Position numbers and translations under genes: made by a program. This document shows positions 9,884 through 18,310 of a DNA stretch of 64,000 bases, piece by piece (the first letter of the stretch is position 1; each line of letters begins with the position of its first letter). Below the pieces are notes generated by a model that was not told where the DNA came from, made no database searches, and was given only the letters and a program-made list of their open reading frames with translations. This DNA is from Flammeovirgaceae bacterium UBA6059. Lineage in GTDB: Bacteria; Bacteroidota; Bacteroidia; Cytophagales; Cyclobacteriaceae. Where the stretch lies: assembly GCA_002435755.1 (NCBI GenBank), contig DIYH01000035.1:248001-312000 (forward strand). The letters run 5' to 3'.

Positions 9884-9985
9884 GTTTAGTAAACGCTCGT
9901 GTATAGACCTATTGCTAGTTTTCCGGATTCATGGGATCTGGAAAAAGTAAAATGTATAGGCATCTGAAAGCCAAAAAATGAATTA

Positions 9986-11101
9986 ATGTCTAGAGAAGTA
10001 AGACGAATGAAACTTAACAAAAGACATACTAAAGAGTACATCACTCACCTGTTGAGATCTCTCTTTTTCTGGACCCTGGCTTTGCCCATGTTTGCTCTAT
10101 TCAGATACCTTGGTATCAAACATGAGATTGGCTTAACCATAGAAGATGAACTACTCCATATCTATGACATTAACAGTATTTTTATCGGATATGCTATTGT
10201 AGGTTTTATTATCGGCCTCCTCTATGCCAGCATTGAGTTTACTATTGATAAATATATCAGCAAATATGTACCTCTGGCATTGGGTTTACTGGTTTATACC
10301 ATATCGGTTTTGTTTGTTGTCATTCTGGCCTCCGAAATTGGCATTAGAGTTTATTCGGTAGTGCATGACATATCTTTTGATGTCGGGCTCGGCTGGTGGT
10401 ATCGGGACCGGGCTTTTTGGTCACACCTCATCTTCATACCTTTTGCCTCATTCTTCTTTGCGCTTATTGTCATCGTTTCTGACAAGTTTGGCCCTGAGAC
10501 TTTTGTCAAGGTGCTGTTTGGTCACTACAAAAACCCCAAAGAAGAGAACAGGGTATTTATGTTTCTAGATCTCAAAGATTCTACTACGATTGCTGAGAAC
10601 GTAGGACACATAAGGTTTAGTCAGTTACTGCAGGACTGCTTTTATGACCTTAATGAGATAAGCTTTCAATATCAAGCCCAGATCTATCAATATGTCGGTG
10701 ATGAAGTGGTTCTAAGTTGGCCCTTTTCCAATGGGGTGGCCGATCAAAATTGTGTGAAACTGTTTTTTGATTTTCAAAACAAGCTCTCTGAAAAGTCATC
10801 CTATTATGAAGACAAATACGGAGTTAAGCCCGTGTTTAAAGCAGGGCTCCACGGAGGTATTGTGACAGCCACTGAGGTAGGTTTGTTCAAAAAGGAACTC
10901 GCCTACCATGGTGATGTGGTAAATACTGCTGCACGGATACAGGGTGAGTGCAATAGGCACAAAGAGTCCATTTTAGTGTCCAAACAGTTGCTAAAAGGAA
11001 TAAGCATTTCCAGCTCGTTCCTATCCAAATTTGTGGGCAAGGTACTGTTAAAAGGAAAAAATAAGGAGGTTGAGATTTTCGCTTTGAAATTAGCTCATTG
11101 A
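9986..11101 (+). CDS. Membrane-anchored class III adenylate/guanylate cyclase
   Basis: 371 residues. The N-terminal half has four hydrophobic segments (about residues 25-45, 70-92, 100-125 and 146-165). The C-terminal catalytic domain (about 185-371) carries class III signatures: the first metal-binding Asp region FMFLDLKDST, the second metal Asp in YVGDEVVLSW, and the transition-state Asn and Arg in DVVNTAARIQ. Class III cyclases make cAMP or cGMP; which one cannot be fixed here. The start could be the ATG at codon 8 instead. A related protein with the same layout is encoded at 24408-25514. Both belong to the four-helix-membrane plus cyclase type that I recall as common in Bacteroidota and spirochetes. 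Confidence 0.88.
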   Translation: MSREVRRMKLNKRHTKEYITHLLRSLFFWTLALPMFALFRYLGIKHEIGLTIEDELLHIYDINSIFIGYAIVGFIIGLLYASIEFTIDKYISKYVPLALGLLVYTISVLFVVILASEIGIRVYSVVHDISFDVGLGWWYRDRAFWSHLIFIPFASFFFALIVIVSDKFGPETFVKVLFGHYKNPKEENRVFMFLDLKDSTTIAENVGHIRFSQLLQDCFYDLNEISFQYQAQIYQYVGDEVVLSWPFSNGVADQNCVKLFFDFQNKLSEKSSYYEDKYGVKPVFKAGLHGGIVTATEVGLFKKELAYHGDVVNTAARIQGECNRHKESILVSKQLLKGISISSSFLSKFVGKVLLKGKNKEVEIFALKLAH

Positions 11102-11489
11102 TCCTAAAACAGGTTTAACAGCTCAAAACCAGAGGTGAGCATATAATAATTATACACCTAGGCTAGCTTGGCCTTACATTCTTCCGAAATGGCAATTTTG
11201 ATTCCTTTTCTTTAGAACTCAATAAAAAGAGAGACGATCTCGCTTCCACTATCTTTTTTCAATCTGACACTTTTTTTAGAGCAGCGTATAGTTTTCAGCC
11301 TTTGTTGGCTTTCCGCAATTGTTTAGTAATGGTGAGCGGTTCAAAAGAGTAACACACCATCGCAAAAAAGACAAAGTTTGAATTCTACTAAATGTCACTA
11401 TTAATGAAATAGAGGTAGCAAAGATTTATCTGATAAACCCTCAATTGAATCAATGTTACTTGACAAAAAGGACTGCATTTTATCTATTG
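11102..11489. other. Intergenic region without a supported gene
   Basis: 388 bases between the cyclase stop and the AraC-type regulator stop, which converge. Many stops in all frames, several T-rich runs, and no clear hairpin followed by T residues. I see no gene remnant or RNA gene. Confidence 0.6.
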
Positions 11490-12425
11490 CTAATTCAAAT
11501 TCCTGTACTCTCCCGGGCTCATTCCAGTCTTCACTTTGAATGTCTTGGAGAAATGTTGGGGATACTCAAAGCCTAAACCATAAGCAATTTCACTTATAGA
11601 TTCAGTCGTGCTTAACAAACGATTCTTGGCTCTGTTGATCAAAAAGTTGTCGATATGGATCTTCGCAGTTTTACCCGTTTCTTTCTTCAAGAGATCACTT
11701 AAATACTTGGGGGACATATTTAATTCCTTTCCACAATGACCCACTGTGGGAATGCCCATATCCAACTGATTACTGTTCAAATAATAATCAGTTAACAACG
11801 CATCAAATTTGGCCAAGACGTCCTTGTTAATATTGGTGCGGGTATAAAACTGACGATCATAGTAGCGAGTACAGTAATCGAGCAGCAATTCAATGTTTGA
11901 GATGATCAGCTTCTGACTGTGGCGATCAATATTCTGCTGGTATTCCTTTTCAATTTTTCCTGACACTTCATTGAGTGCAAGCCTCTCATCCTCCGAGATA
12001 TGCAGTGCTTCCGTGATGTCGTATGAGAAAAAAGAATAATTGTCAATGGTTTTACCCAACTGGGATTTCCTGATAAGGTCAGGGTGAAACAGCAACGCCC
12101 AGCCAGGATCCTCCGCCGAAGATTGATGACCGTCATAGCTAAGCACCTGTCCCGGTTTTATAAAAACCATCGAGCCTTCCTGGAAATCATAGGAACTACG
12201 ACCATACCGCATGCTACCATCCGTTTCATTCTTTTGGGTAATGCAGTACATCCCAAAAGCACAGCGTATGTTATGATATTCCGGTTGAATATCCACTTCC
12301 TTAAACCGGATAACTGAAACCAGCGGATGCCTGGGCTTTGAAAGCCCGAAGACCTTGTGCATATCCGAAATGCTTTCTATTTGAACTATTTCCGGCATTT
12401 TTCTGGATTTGTCGGGAGTAAACAT
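11490..12425 (-). CDS. AraC-family transcriptional regulator
   Basis: 311 residues. The N-terminal part (about 30-190) is a cupin-like ligand-binding region (CAFGMYCITQK, GSMVFIKPGQVLSYDG), as in AraC members that sense small molecules. The C-terminal 100 residues hold the two helix-turn-helix motifs; the second is recognised by SISEIAYGLGFEYPQHFSKTF (shown over its key parts: SEIAYGLGF and FSKTFK) and the closing GMSPGEYR. It is the last gene of a leftward unit behind an SDR (36-base gap) and a small membrane protein, so it probably regulates these and itself. AraC-type proteins of this shape often sit beside SDR or oxidoreductase genes in Bacteroidota. The effector is unknown. Confidence 0.93.
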   Translation of the reverse strand: MFTPDKSRKMPEIVQIESISDMHKVFGLSKPRHPLVSVIRFKEVDIQPEYHNIRCAFGMYCITQKNETDGSMRYGRSSYDFQEGSMVFIKPGQVLSYDGHQSSAEDPGWALLFHPDLIRKSQLGKTIDNYSFFSYDITEALHISEDERLALNEVSGKIEKEYQQNIDRHSQKLIISNIELLLDYCTRYYDRQFYTRTNINKDVLAKFDALLTDYYLNSNQLDMGIPTVGHCGKELNMSPKYLSDLLKKETGKTAKIHIDNFLINRAKNRLLSTTESISEIAYGLGFEYPQHFSKTFKVKTGMSPGEYRNLN

Positions 12426-12461
12426 ATCGAGAACAGGCTATAAAGCGAAATTCAAAAGGCT

Positions 12462-13370
12462 CTATCGTAAAAAAGGTTGTCCTGTCATTTCTTCAGATAG
12501 CTTCCAAAGATCCACTGCCACATCTTCCCGTTTCGAATACTCGCTGCGTTTGGCCACTCCTACCTTTCCTTTGAATTCCTGGAAACCCTGGGGCCCAAAG
12601 TATTCACCTCCTTTTACATTCGGACTCAGTGCAGCAAAAAGGGAAGGTTTGGCTGCCGCAGCATTGGAGTTCAAAATAAGTGGAGATAAGATCTTGAAAG
12701 TATAGTACTTCAATTTGGACATTTCATCAAAAAGCCCTGAATCCGAACCTCCCGGGTGGACAGCAAGTGCAACGATCTCCTTACCAGACTTTTTCAATCG
12801 CCTGTTAAGTTCATCTGCAAACATCAGGTTCGCCAACTTGGACTGTCCATAGGCAGCATCGGGATCGTCCGATTTTTCACAGCTTAGGTCATCGAAATGA
12901 ATTTTAGCTCCTTTATGAGCAAGGCTGCTCAACGCGACAATCCGGGAGTTGGAATCATCAGGTATCAGCTCAAACAATAAATTGGTCAACAAGAAGGGCC
13001 CCAGGTGATTGGTCGCAAACTGCAATTCAATTCCTTCCTTATTCTTCTTGCCGGAGTATATCAATACACCTGCATTATTAATGAGCACATCCAGCTTCGA
13101 ATAATTGTCTTTGAACTGCTGCGCAAAAGTCTTTACACTATTCAGGTCACTCAAATCCAACTGGAGGATGTCCAGGTCAGCATTAGGGAGTTTTTCCAAA
13201 ATAGCAGATTTGGCCTTTTCCGCTTTCTCCAAACTTCGGCAAGCCATGATGACTTTAAAACCATAGTTGGCCAATGCCAAGGTCGTTTCGAACCCAATAC
13301 CATTGTTGGCTCCCGTCACAATGGCAACCCTGCCTTTTTGTGAGGGAATATTTTTCAATTCAAAATCCAT
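12462..13370 (-). CDS. SDR-family oxidoreductase, retinol-dehydrogenase-like
   Basis: 302 residues, in the extended range for the retinol-dehydrogenase/WWOX-like SDR subgroup. It shows the cofactor motif TGANNGIGFET near residues 19-29, the Arg in MACRSLEKAE (suggesting NADP(H)), NNAG in VLINNAGVL, NHLG in the substrate-site helix (FATNHLGPFLLT), a catalytic Ser in VALSSLAHKG and the YGQSK catalytic pair. The late segment VHPGGSDSGLF is family-typical. It is 19 bases after a small membrane protein gene and 36 bases before an AraC regulator gene, on one strand. Its natural substrate is unknown. Confidence 0.9.
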   Translation of the reverse strand: MDFELKNIPSQKGRVAIVTGANNGIGFETTLALANYGFKVIMACRSLEKAEKAKSAILEKLPNADLDILQLDLSDLNSVKTFAQQFKDNYSKLDVLINNAGVLIYSGKKNKEGIELQFATNHLGPFLLTNLLFELIPDDSNSRIVALSSLAHKGAKIHFDDLSCEKSDDPDAAYGQSKLANLMFADELNRRLKKSGKEIVALAVHPGGSDSGLFDEMSKLKYYTFKILSPLILNSNAAAAKPSLFAALSPNVKGGEYFGPQGFQEFKGKVGVAKRSEYSKREDVAVDLWKLSEEMTGQPFLR

Positions 13371-13389
13371 AATACTAAACTTCTAATGG

Positions 13390-13830
13390 CTACTGGTTAA
13401 ATTTTCGTTTTCCCTCATCAATGACCTGATTAAACCCAAAACGAGCTTTGGAAATAGGTGATAGTAGCAGGAACAATGAATGAATAACATACAATACGAT
13501 CTCCGAAAAGTACTGAGGGTACCCCCATTGATCGGACATAAAATCAAACGTTTGGATCGTACACAAAAAGGCCAGGTTGGAGTAGACCAAAACCATGGCG
13601 ATTGGTGTCCATTTCCATCGGGCGATGTATCCGTACAGGAATACGCCTCCGGATATACTGATGAGCAACCAGTGAACGAACTGTACACCGCTGGGATAAG
13701 CAGCATTTTGCAGACTTATGCCAGGCACTATGCCAGTGAAATACTCAAAGAAACCAGCCAGCCCCCAAATCAGCATTCCAATTGCTGCAAGGAGCAATAA
13801 CGTCATGTAAACTTTAGATAAGAACCGCAT
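13390..13830 (-). CDS. Small four-helix membrane protein of unknown function
   Basis: 146 residues with four predicted membrane segments: about 7-29, 50-67, 75-92 and 105-123. Between helix 1 and 2 is a short loop (PGISLQNAAYP) and the C-terminus is basic (KARFGFNQVIDEGKRKF). The topology and the small size resemble DoxX-like or DUF4345-like membrane proteins, but I see no diagnostic motif and make no assignment. It is the first gene of the leftward membrane-protein/SDR/AraC unit, preceded by a strong inverted repeat. An overlapping frame on the same strand is longer than expected by chance but lacks hydrophobic organisation. Confidence 0.75.
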   Translation of the reverse strand: MRFLSKVYMTLLLLAAIGMLIWGLAGFFEYFTGIVPGISLQNAAYPSGVQFVHWLLISISGGVFLYGYIARWKWTPIAMVLVYSNLAFLCTIQTFDFMSDQWGYPQYFSEIVLYVIHSLFLLLSPISKARFGFNQVIDEGKRKFNQ

Positions 13831-14171
13831 TTTGATGTATTTAAAATCAACATCACAATGTTAGGTTCCTTCAAAATCGTGGCTGTATACAATTGTCGGA
13901 AGGTTGTATACATTCTACAGAATGCAACCTTACTCATCGGATTGGCTAATACCACGAGAATCAAAAAAGCTAATCTGGTGCTGAGGTGAGACTTTAATAG
14001 CCCTCTAGTGACATCTACTCGTCGCTTGATGCTAAGGCGCGATCACCTAGGGAGCCATTTAAATCAGTATTGGCTTGTTTGAGCCAACTCACATAATAAA
14101 ACGTTACACCTACTCTCCTAAAACACCTCCTGGTTGGTTCAATACTTTCTTCGGAGTGAGTCTGACTTGAT
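13831..14171. other. Intergenic promoter region of the membrane-protein/SDR/AraC unit
   Basis: 341 bases between two leftward genes. The right half should hold the 3' end of the DUF4332 transcript and the left half the promoter for the 13830 gene. It contains the GTATACAA inverted repeat described separately. I see no other gene, no clear terminator and no RNA gene. Confidence 0.5.
13885..13911. promoter_or_regulatory. 8-bp inverted repeat, candidate operator
   Basis: Perfect arms GTATACAA and TTGTATAC are separated by 11 bases, centre about 68 bases upstream of the first codon of the leftward operon that ends in an AraC-family gene. The size and position fit a regulator binding site. The identity of the binding protein is inference; the AraC protein of the same unit is the obvious candidate. 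Confidence 0.45.
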
Positions 14172-14846
14172 TTAATACTCAATATCAAAGGACAACAGCT
14201 TTGCCGCTTCTATGCATCTTTTGATGTCATTCAGTCCGATATGTGCAGGGAAAAACTTTCTCTCCTCATTAAGCTGCTTGACCGAAATATATAACTCTTG
14301 AGCATCTGTCGTGGCAATTTTTTCTGCCGTATCATATCCAGCCTCGTAGAGGACATAGGCAAAAGTATGATTGACCCACCTAACTCTCGACAGGTCTACC
14401 ATTTTGATGATCATAAGTAAGTCATTTTCATCAATTCCTGTCTTTCTACAGAGTAGTTGTCTTTTGTCGAAAGTCAATACTTGATCATACAACTGAAGTC
14501 CATTCTCTATCCCAGCTTTTGAAAGCTGGCCTGCAACGTTTTCTTTAAGACCAAGAAACTCTTTTATCCTAATGGGTTTGCGTTTATATCCTTTAATCTC
14601 CCTGGCAAGGATGGTCAAATATTCCTCATCTATTCCGGTTCTGCTTGACAAGTCTGTTATTCCTTTCTTGTTTTTTAGAAATTGTAGTACATCATGAACA
14701 GTACTTACATTATGCTCCACTAATAGATCGAAATTGACATCAGCATGTTCCTGTAAGATCATTCGGCTAGGAACAAGAATGCTCTCTGCCAATATCTGCT
14801 TAAAAGCATCCAAGCTTATTCTCTCCAAGTCGGTATAATATGCCAT
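14172..14846 (-). CDS. DUF4332-like helix-hairpin-helix protein
   Basis: 224 residues, no signal peptide or membrane segment. The protein is built of repeated short helical units with the pattern of helix-hairpin-helix modules: LVEHNVSTVHDVLQFL, SRTGIDEEYLTILAREI, LSKAGIENGLQLYDQV, CRKTGIDENDLLMIIKM and LYEAGYDTAEKIATTDAQEL. This arrangement matches the DUF4332 family as I know it, in which such units occur in pairs and are suspected to bind nucleic acid or act as scaffolds. It is transcribed leftward by itself, with long non-coding gaps on both sides. The function is unknown. Confidence 0.75.
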   Translation of the reverse strand: MAYYTDLERISLDAFKQILAESILVPSRMILQEHADVNFDLLVEHNVSTVHDVLQFLKNKKGITDLSSRTGIDEEYLTILAREIKGYKRKPIRIKEFLGLKENVAGQLSKAGIENGLQLYDQVLTFDKRQLLCRKTGIDENDLLMIIKMVDLSRVRWVNHTFAYVLYEAGYDTAEKIATTDAQELYISVKQLNEERKFFPAHIGLNDIKRCIEAAKLLSFDIEY

Positions 14847-15383
14847 ACTATCAAAGGTTATGAGTTAACAATGCGCTATCATTACATAGTATACGCTCTC
14901 AAGTAGTAGTTGATACGCCAGTCTAAGGTCTTATTGTGTACAAATCCATTGACGTATTCCCAACTTTTAAAAACTCATTACCTAGCAATACTTCGTCCAT
15001 ACGGCTGATGGGACTTTTATTATAAGAAATCCCCTATTCAACTTCCACGATGGCAACAAATCACTTATTAGCAACCTGTTAAGTACTTCAAGCAGGCGCT
15101 TGATCCGCTAATAGCAGATAGTTTCTTAGATGGTTTTACCTGTGTAGTTGAGAAGGTTTATCAACGAGGAGTTGAACATTTTTATGGAAGCGATCAGAGC
15201 AAAACGTTATAGGCAAATCAAGCCTCTCTTCCAGGCTATCAGAAGTGCTGAGAATACTTGAATGTGCTTTATAAATCCAATAACTTTATTAGAGGACTTG
15301 AAAATGGCTGTATTTGGTAAATGCCAAATAGAAATTGTTCATAGTCCATTTTTTAACAATGACGATCTAACGCAAATTCTCCT
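14847..15383. other. Long intergenic region upstream of the Mo-hydroxylase operon
   Basis: 537 bases separating divergent genes. A 44-codon open stretch without a start codon runs from about 15085 to 15215 on the plus strand (reading ...YFKQALDPLIADSF...); I do not recognise it, and it may be decay of an older gene or chance. No transposon end repeats, RNA gene or clear hairpin was seen. The region should contain promoters for the DUF4332 gene and the Mo-hydroxylase operon. Confidence 0.45.
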
Positions 15384-16004
15384 ATGGAAAATAATCAAGA
15401 CAAACCTAAATCAGGCTTTTCCAGGCGGACCTTTATCAAAGGTGCTGGTCTGACTACCGTGGGAACAATTGCCCTGCAAAGTGGTGTCATGGCAAGCACC
15501 TCAGAGACTGACGAGGCAAAAAAAGCCCTAGGCCCGGATGCAGTCACGATTACCATGAATGTCAATGGAAGGAGCCGACGACTAAATGCCGAACCGAGGG
15601 CCACTTTGGCAAAAGTTCTCCGAGAGGAACTGCAGCTCACCGGAACTAAAGTCGTTTGTGACAGGGGCTCATGCTCTGCTTGTACAGTATGGCTTGACGA
15701 TACACCCGTAAACGCATGCATGACATTTGTGATGGATGTTGGCGACAGGAAAGTGACTACTGTTGAAGGGTTAGCCAAAAATGGAGGACTACATCCTATT
15801 CAGGAGGCTTTTATAGAACACGATGCTTCTCAATGTGGCTACTGTACACCCGGCATGCTGATGAGCACCGCTCATCTACTGAGCCAAAACCCTAATCCCA
15901 CAATTGACGATGTGAAACACGCAACCAGAGGCAACTACTGTCGGTGCGGGACCTATCCACATGTTTTTGAAGCGACCCTCGCAGCAGCGAAAAAAATGAA
16001 GTAG
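15384..16004 (+). CDS. Mo-hydroxylase [2Fe-2S] subunit with Tat signal
   Basis: 206 residues. A twin-arginine signal SRRTFIKGAG lies at about residues 13-22, so the assembled enzyme is probably exported folded. The mature part has the two-domain Fe-S subunit plan of the xanthine oxidase family: a plant-ferredoxin-like [2Fe-2S] site (CDRGSCSACTVW and a following CMTF) and a four-helix second site (QCGYCTPGM and NYCRCGTYPH). It passes electrons from the molybdenum centre to FAD. It is 2 bases ahead of the Mo subunit gene. The combination of a Tat signal on the Fe-S subunit with a separate FAD subunit holding extra cysteines is the arrangement of periplasmic aldehyde oxidoreductases such as E. 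coli PaoABC; that analogy is inference. Confidence 0.95.
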   Translation: MENNQDKPKSGFSRRTFIKGAGLTTVGTIALQSGVMASTSETDEAKKALGPDAVTITMNVNGRSRRLNAEPRATLAKVLREELQLTGTKVVCDRGSCSACTVWLDDTPVNACMTFVMDVGDRKVTTVEGLAKNGGLHPIQEAFIEHDASQCGYCTPGMLMSTAHLLSQNPNPTIDDVKHATRGNYCRCGTYPHVFEATLAAAKKMK

Positions 16005-16006
16005 AC

Positions 16007-18298
16007 ATGGACACCAAAAAAATTAAAGTACCCTACGGAATAGTTGGTGAACGCATCCAGGAGGTGGAACGTGAAGTCCCTGTGAGCGAACCAGATGGCT
16101 GGCCTGTCAATGAAAAACTTAAACAAGTAGGCAAAAGTATCAAAAGACTTGATGCCGAAGCTAAAGTAACCGGATTAGCCAAATACACATCAGATATGCA
16201 GCTTCCTGGCATGCTGGTTGGAAAAATGCTGACTTCAGATAACCCCAGCGCTACTGTCCAATCGATAGACATCAGCGCAGCGGAAAGCCTTCCGGGTGTC
16301 TTCGGTCTTCACATCATGCAAAATGAGGAGGATAGTGAATATCCGATCATTCGATACGCAGGCCAACCTGTGGTTGCGGTAGCGGCCCTTAACGAGGAAA
16401 TCGCCGACGAGGCGATCAGCCTCATCAAGGTGACATATGAAAAGAAACCTTTTGTAGTCGATGTAGAAAAGGCCATGTCCCCAGAGGCACCAATAGTCTA
16501 TGATGCCCCAGTCGAGCAGGAAGCTTCAGAGGGTGGTGAAGAGATCGCAGAAGGACTAAAGCTTGAGGGCAATGTTCGCGGGCCCAACGTAGGTGAACCC
16601 AGAGGCGAACTGGACAAAGGCTTTGCTAGCGCCGATGTGGTCTTAGAGAATACCTACAAGACACAAGTGCAAACCCACAATTCTCTTGAGACTCATGGAA
16701 TGATCGTAGACTGGCGCTACGATGGCGCCATAATATATGCGTCCACTCAAGGCACGCAAGGGGTAAGAGACGAGTTTGCTGACCTGTTTGATCTCCCTAG
16801 AAGCAAGGTTCGGGTGATCGTAGAGTTTATGGGCGGGGGCTTTGGTGCCAAACATGGACTTGGCACGCATGGCAAGGCCGCCGGATACCTATCCAAAAAA
16901 ACGGGCCGTCCTGTGAAGATGATGGCCAGCCGAAAGGAAGAGCAAATTTCACAGGGAAATCGTCCTAACTCCATACAAAAACTAAAAATTGGAGCTAAGA
17001 AAAACGGTGAGCTCACTGCCATAGAGCAAGAATCCTATGGTACAGCTGGCGTGGGGCTTGGCGCTGGTGTAGGTGGTGTAGCACAAACCATGTACAACTG
17101 TCCCAACTTCAGAACGAAGCAGTACGACGTATTTACCCACGCAGGACCAGGAGCCGCATGGAGAGCCCCTGGCGCTGTACAGGGAGTTTTCGGCCTGGAG
17201 CAGATGATAGATGAGATATCGGAATCCATCAATATGGATCCTATAGAGCTTCGGGATAAATCAGATGCAAGCAGGGTTCGAAGAGCAGCTCGAAAGATGG
17301 GTGCTGAACGATTTGACTGGTCGAGAAGAACACCTAAAGCATCTGACTCTGGTCCAATCAAAAAAGGTATAGGGATGGCACAATCCAGTTGGTGGCGAAT
17401 CTATAATTATAATGCCACTGTGGAGGTCAAGTTATTGAAAGATGGGGCAATTGAAGTGCGCTCTGGTGTACAGGATATTGGCACAGGTACTAAAACGATA
17501 CTGGCACAAGTAGTGGCTGAGGAATTTGGAGTAAATACCAACGACATCAATGTGAGGATTGGGGATACCTTATTTCCTGATGCTCCAGGTTCCGGAGGAA
17601 GTCAGGTTACGGCCTCTATCACTCCTGCGGCCAGAAAAGCGGCATACCAGGTAAAACTGAAACTATTTGAGAGTGTAGCAACCCGGTTGGAAACCAAACC
17701 TTCCTCTCTCAAAATGGAAGACGGTTCCATATTCTCGATAGATGATAGCTCCAAAAAAATATTGCTTCAGGATGCGCTCAAGGAGCTTCCTGTAAGTCAA
17801 ATTGTTGCGACGGAAAGCAGGACTCCCGAGTATGAAGGCGATTATCTTCATTGGGACCTGGGCTCAGCCCAGTTTGCTGAGGTAAGCGTAGACACGGAAA
17901 CAGGATTTATCAAAGTCGACAAAGTGGTAGCTGCACATAGCTGTGGAAGACCACTCAACATTCGACAGGTAGAAAGTCAGATCAATGGCGGAATCATCCA
18001 GGGTATCTCCTATGCGCTGTATGAAGACCGAATATTGGACAGGAACACAGGGCATATGGTTAATCATTCGCTTGATACTTACAAGACCACCTATGGTGCC
18101 GATATCCCGGAGATTGATATAGTGCTGATGGAAGATTACAATGCCAAATCATCTACAGATGCCTATGGTATTGGAGAGCCCGCGAACATTGCAACGGCAG
18201 CAGCCATTGCCAATGCTGTTTACAATGCTATCGGAGAGCGCATTCGCGAAATTCCGATCACCCCGGACAAAGTGTTAAAAGCTTTAGGCAAAGTTTAA
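16007..18298 (+). CDS. Mo-hydroxylase large, molybdopterin-binding subunit
   Basis: 763 residues, the normal size for the xanthine dehydrogenase/aldehyde oxidoreductase large chain. The N-terminal hammerhead domain (about 40-165: AEAKVTGLAKYTSDMQLPGM in shortened form AKVTGLAKYTSD) leads to cofactor-binding motifs including MGGGFGAKHGLGTHG, the AWRAPGA loop near residue 383, GSGGSQVTAS, and the C-terminal GIGEPANIATAAAIANAV, whose Glu is the catalytic base in this family. There is no signal peptide of its own, so export would depend on the Tat signal of the Fe-S subunit. It precedes the FAD subunit by 12 bases. The substrate is not readable; aldehydes or N-heterocycles are typical for the family. 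The C-terminal part after 600 contains an intact active-site segment, so the enzyme looks functional. Confidence 0.95.
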   Translation: MDTKKIKVPYGIVGERIQEVEREVPVSEPDGWPVNEKLKQVGKSIKRLDAEAKVTGLAKYTSDMQLPGMLVGKMLTSDNPSATVQSIDISAAESLPGVFGLHIMQNEEDSEYPIIRYAGQPVVAVAALNEEIADEAISLIKVTYEKKPFVVDVEKAMSPEAPIVYDAPVEQEASEGGEEIAEGLKLEGNVRGPNVGEPRGELDKGFASADVVLENTYKTQVQTHNSLETHGMIVDWRYDGAIIYASTQGTQGVRDEFADLFDLPRSKVRVIVEFMGGGFGAKHGLGTHGKAAGYLSKKTGRPVKMMASRKEEQISQGNRPNSIQKLKIGAKKNGELTAIEQESYGTAGVGLGAGVGGVAQTMYNCPNFRTKQYDVFTHAGPGAAWRAPGAVQGVFGLEQMIDEISESINMDPIELRDKSDASRVRRAARKMGAERFDWSRRTPKASDSGPIKKGIGMAQSSWWRIYNYNATVEVKLLKDGAIEVRSGVQDIGTGTKTILAQVVAEEFGVNTNDINVRIGDTLFPDAPGSGGSQVTASITPAARKAAYQVKLKLFESVATRLETKPSSLKMEDGSIFSIDDSSKKILLQDALKELPVSQIVATESRTPEYEGDYLHWDLGSAQFAEVSVDTETGFIKVDKVVAAHSCGRPLNIRQVESQINGGIIQGISYALYEDRILDRNTGHMVNHSLDTYKTTYGADIPEIDIVLMEDYNAKSSTDAYGIGEPANIATAAAIANAVYNAIGERIREIPITPDKVLKALGKV

Positions 18299-18310
18299 AA
18301 TCACCAGGAA

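Noticed and set aside
13383..13706. Overlapping leftward frame in the small membrane-protein gene
   Set aside because: It has Ser/Cys-rich low-order sequence, no hydrophobic organisation, and overlaps the 13390-13830 gene whose four-helix pattern is clear.
15262..15453. Open frame ahead of and overlapping the Tat-signal Fe-S subunit gene
   Set aside because: It overlaps the secure start of the Fe-S subunit and shows no family pattern; probably chance.
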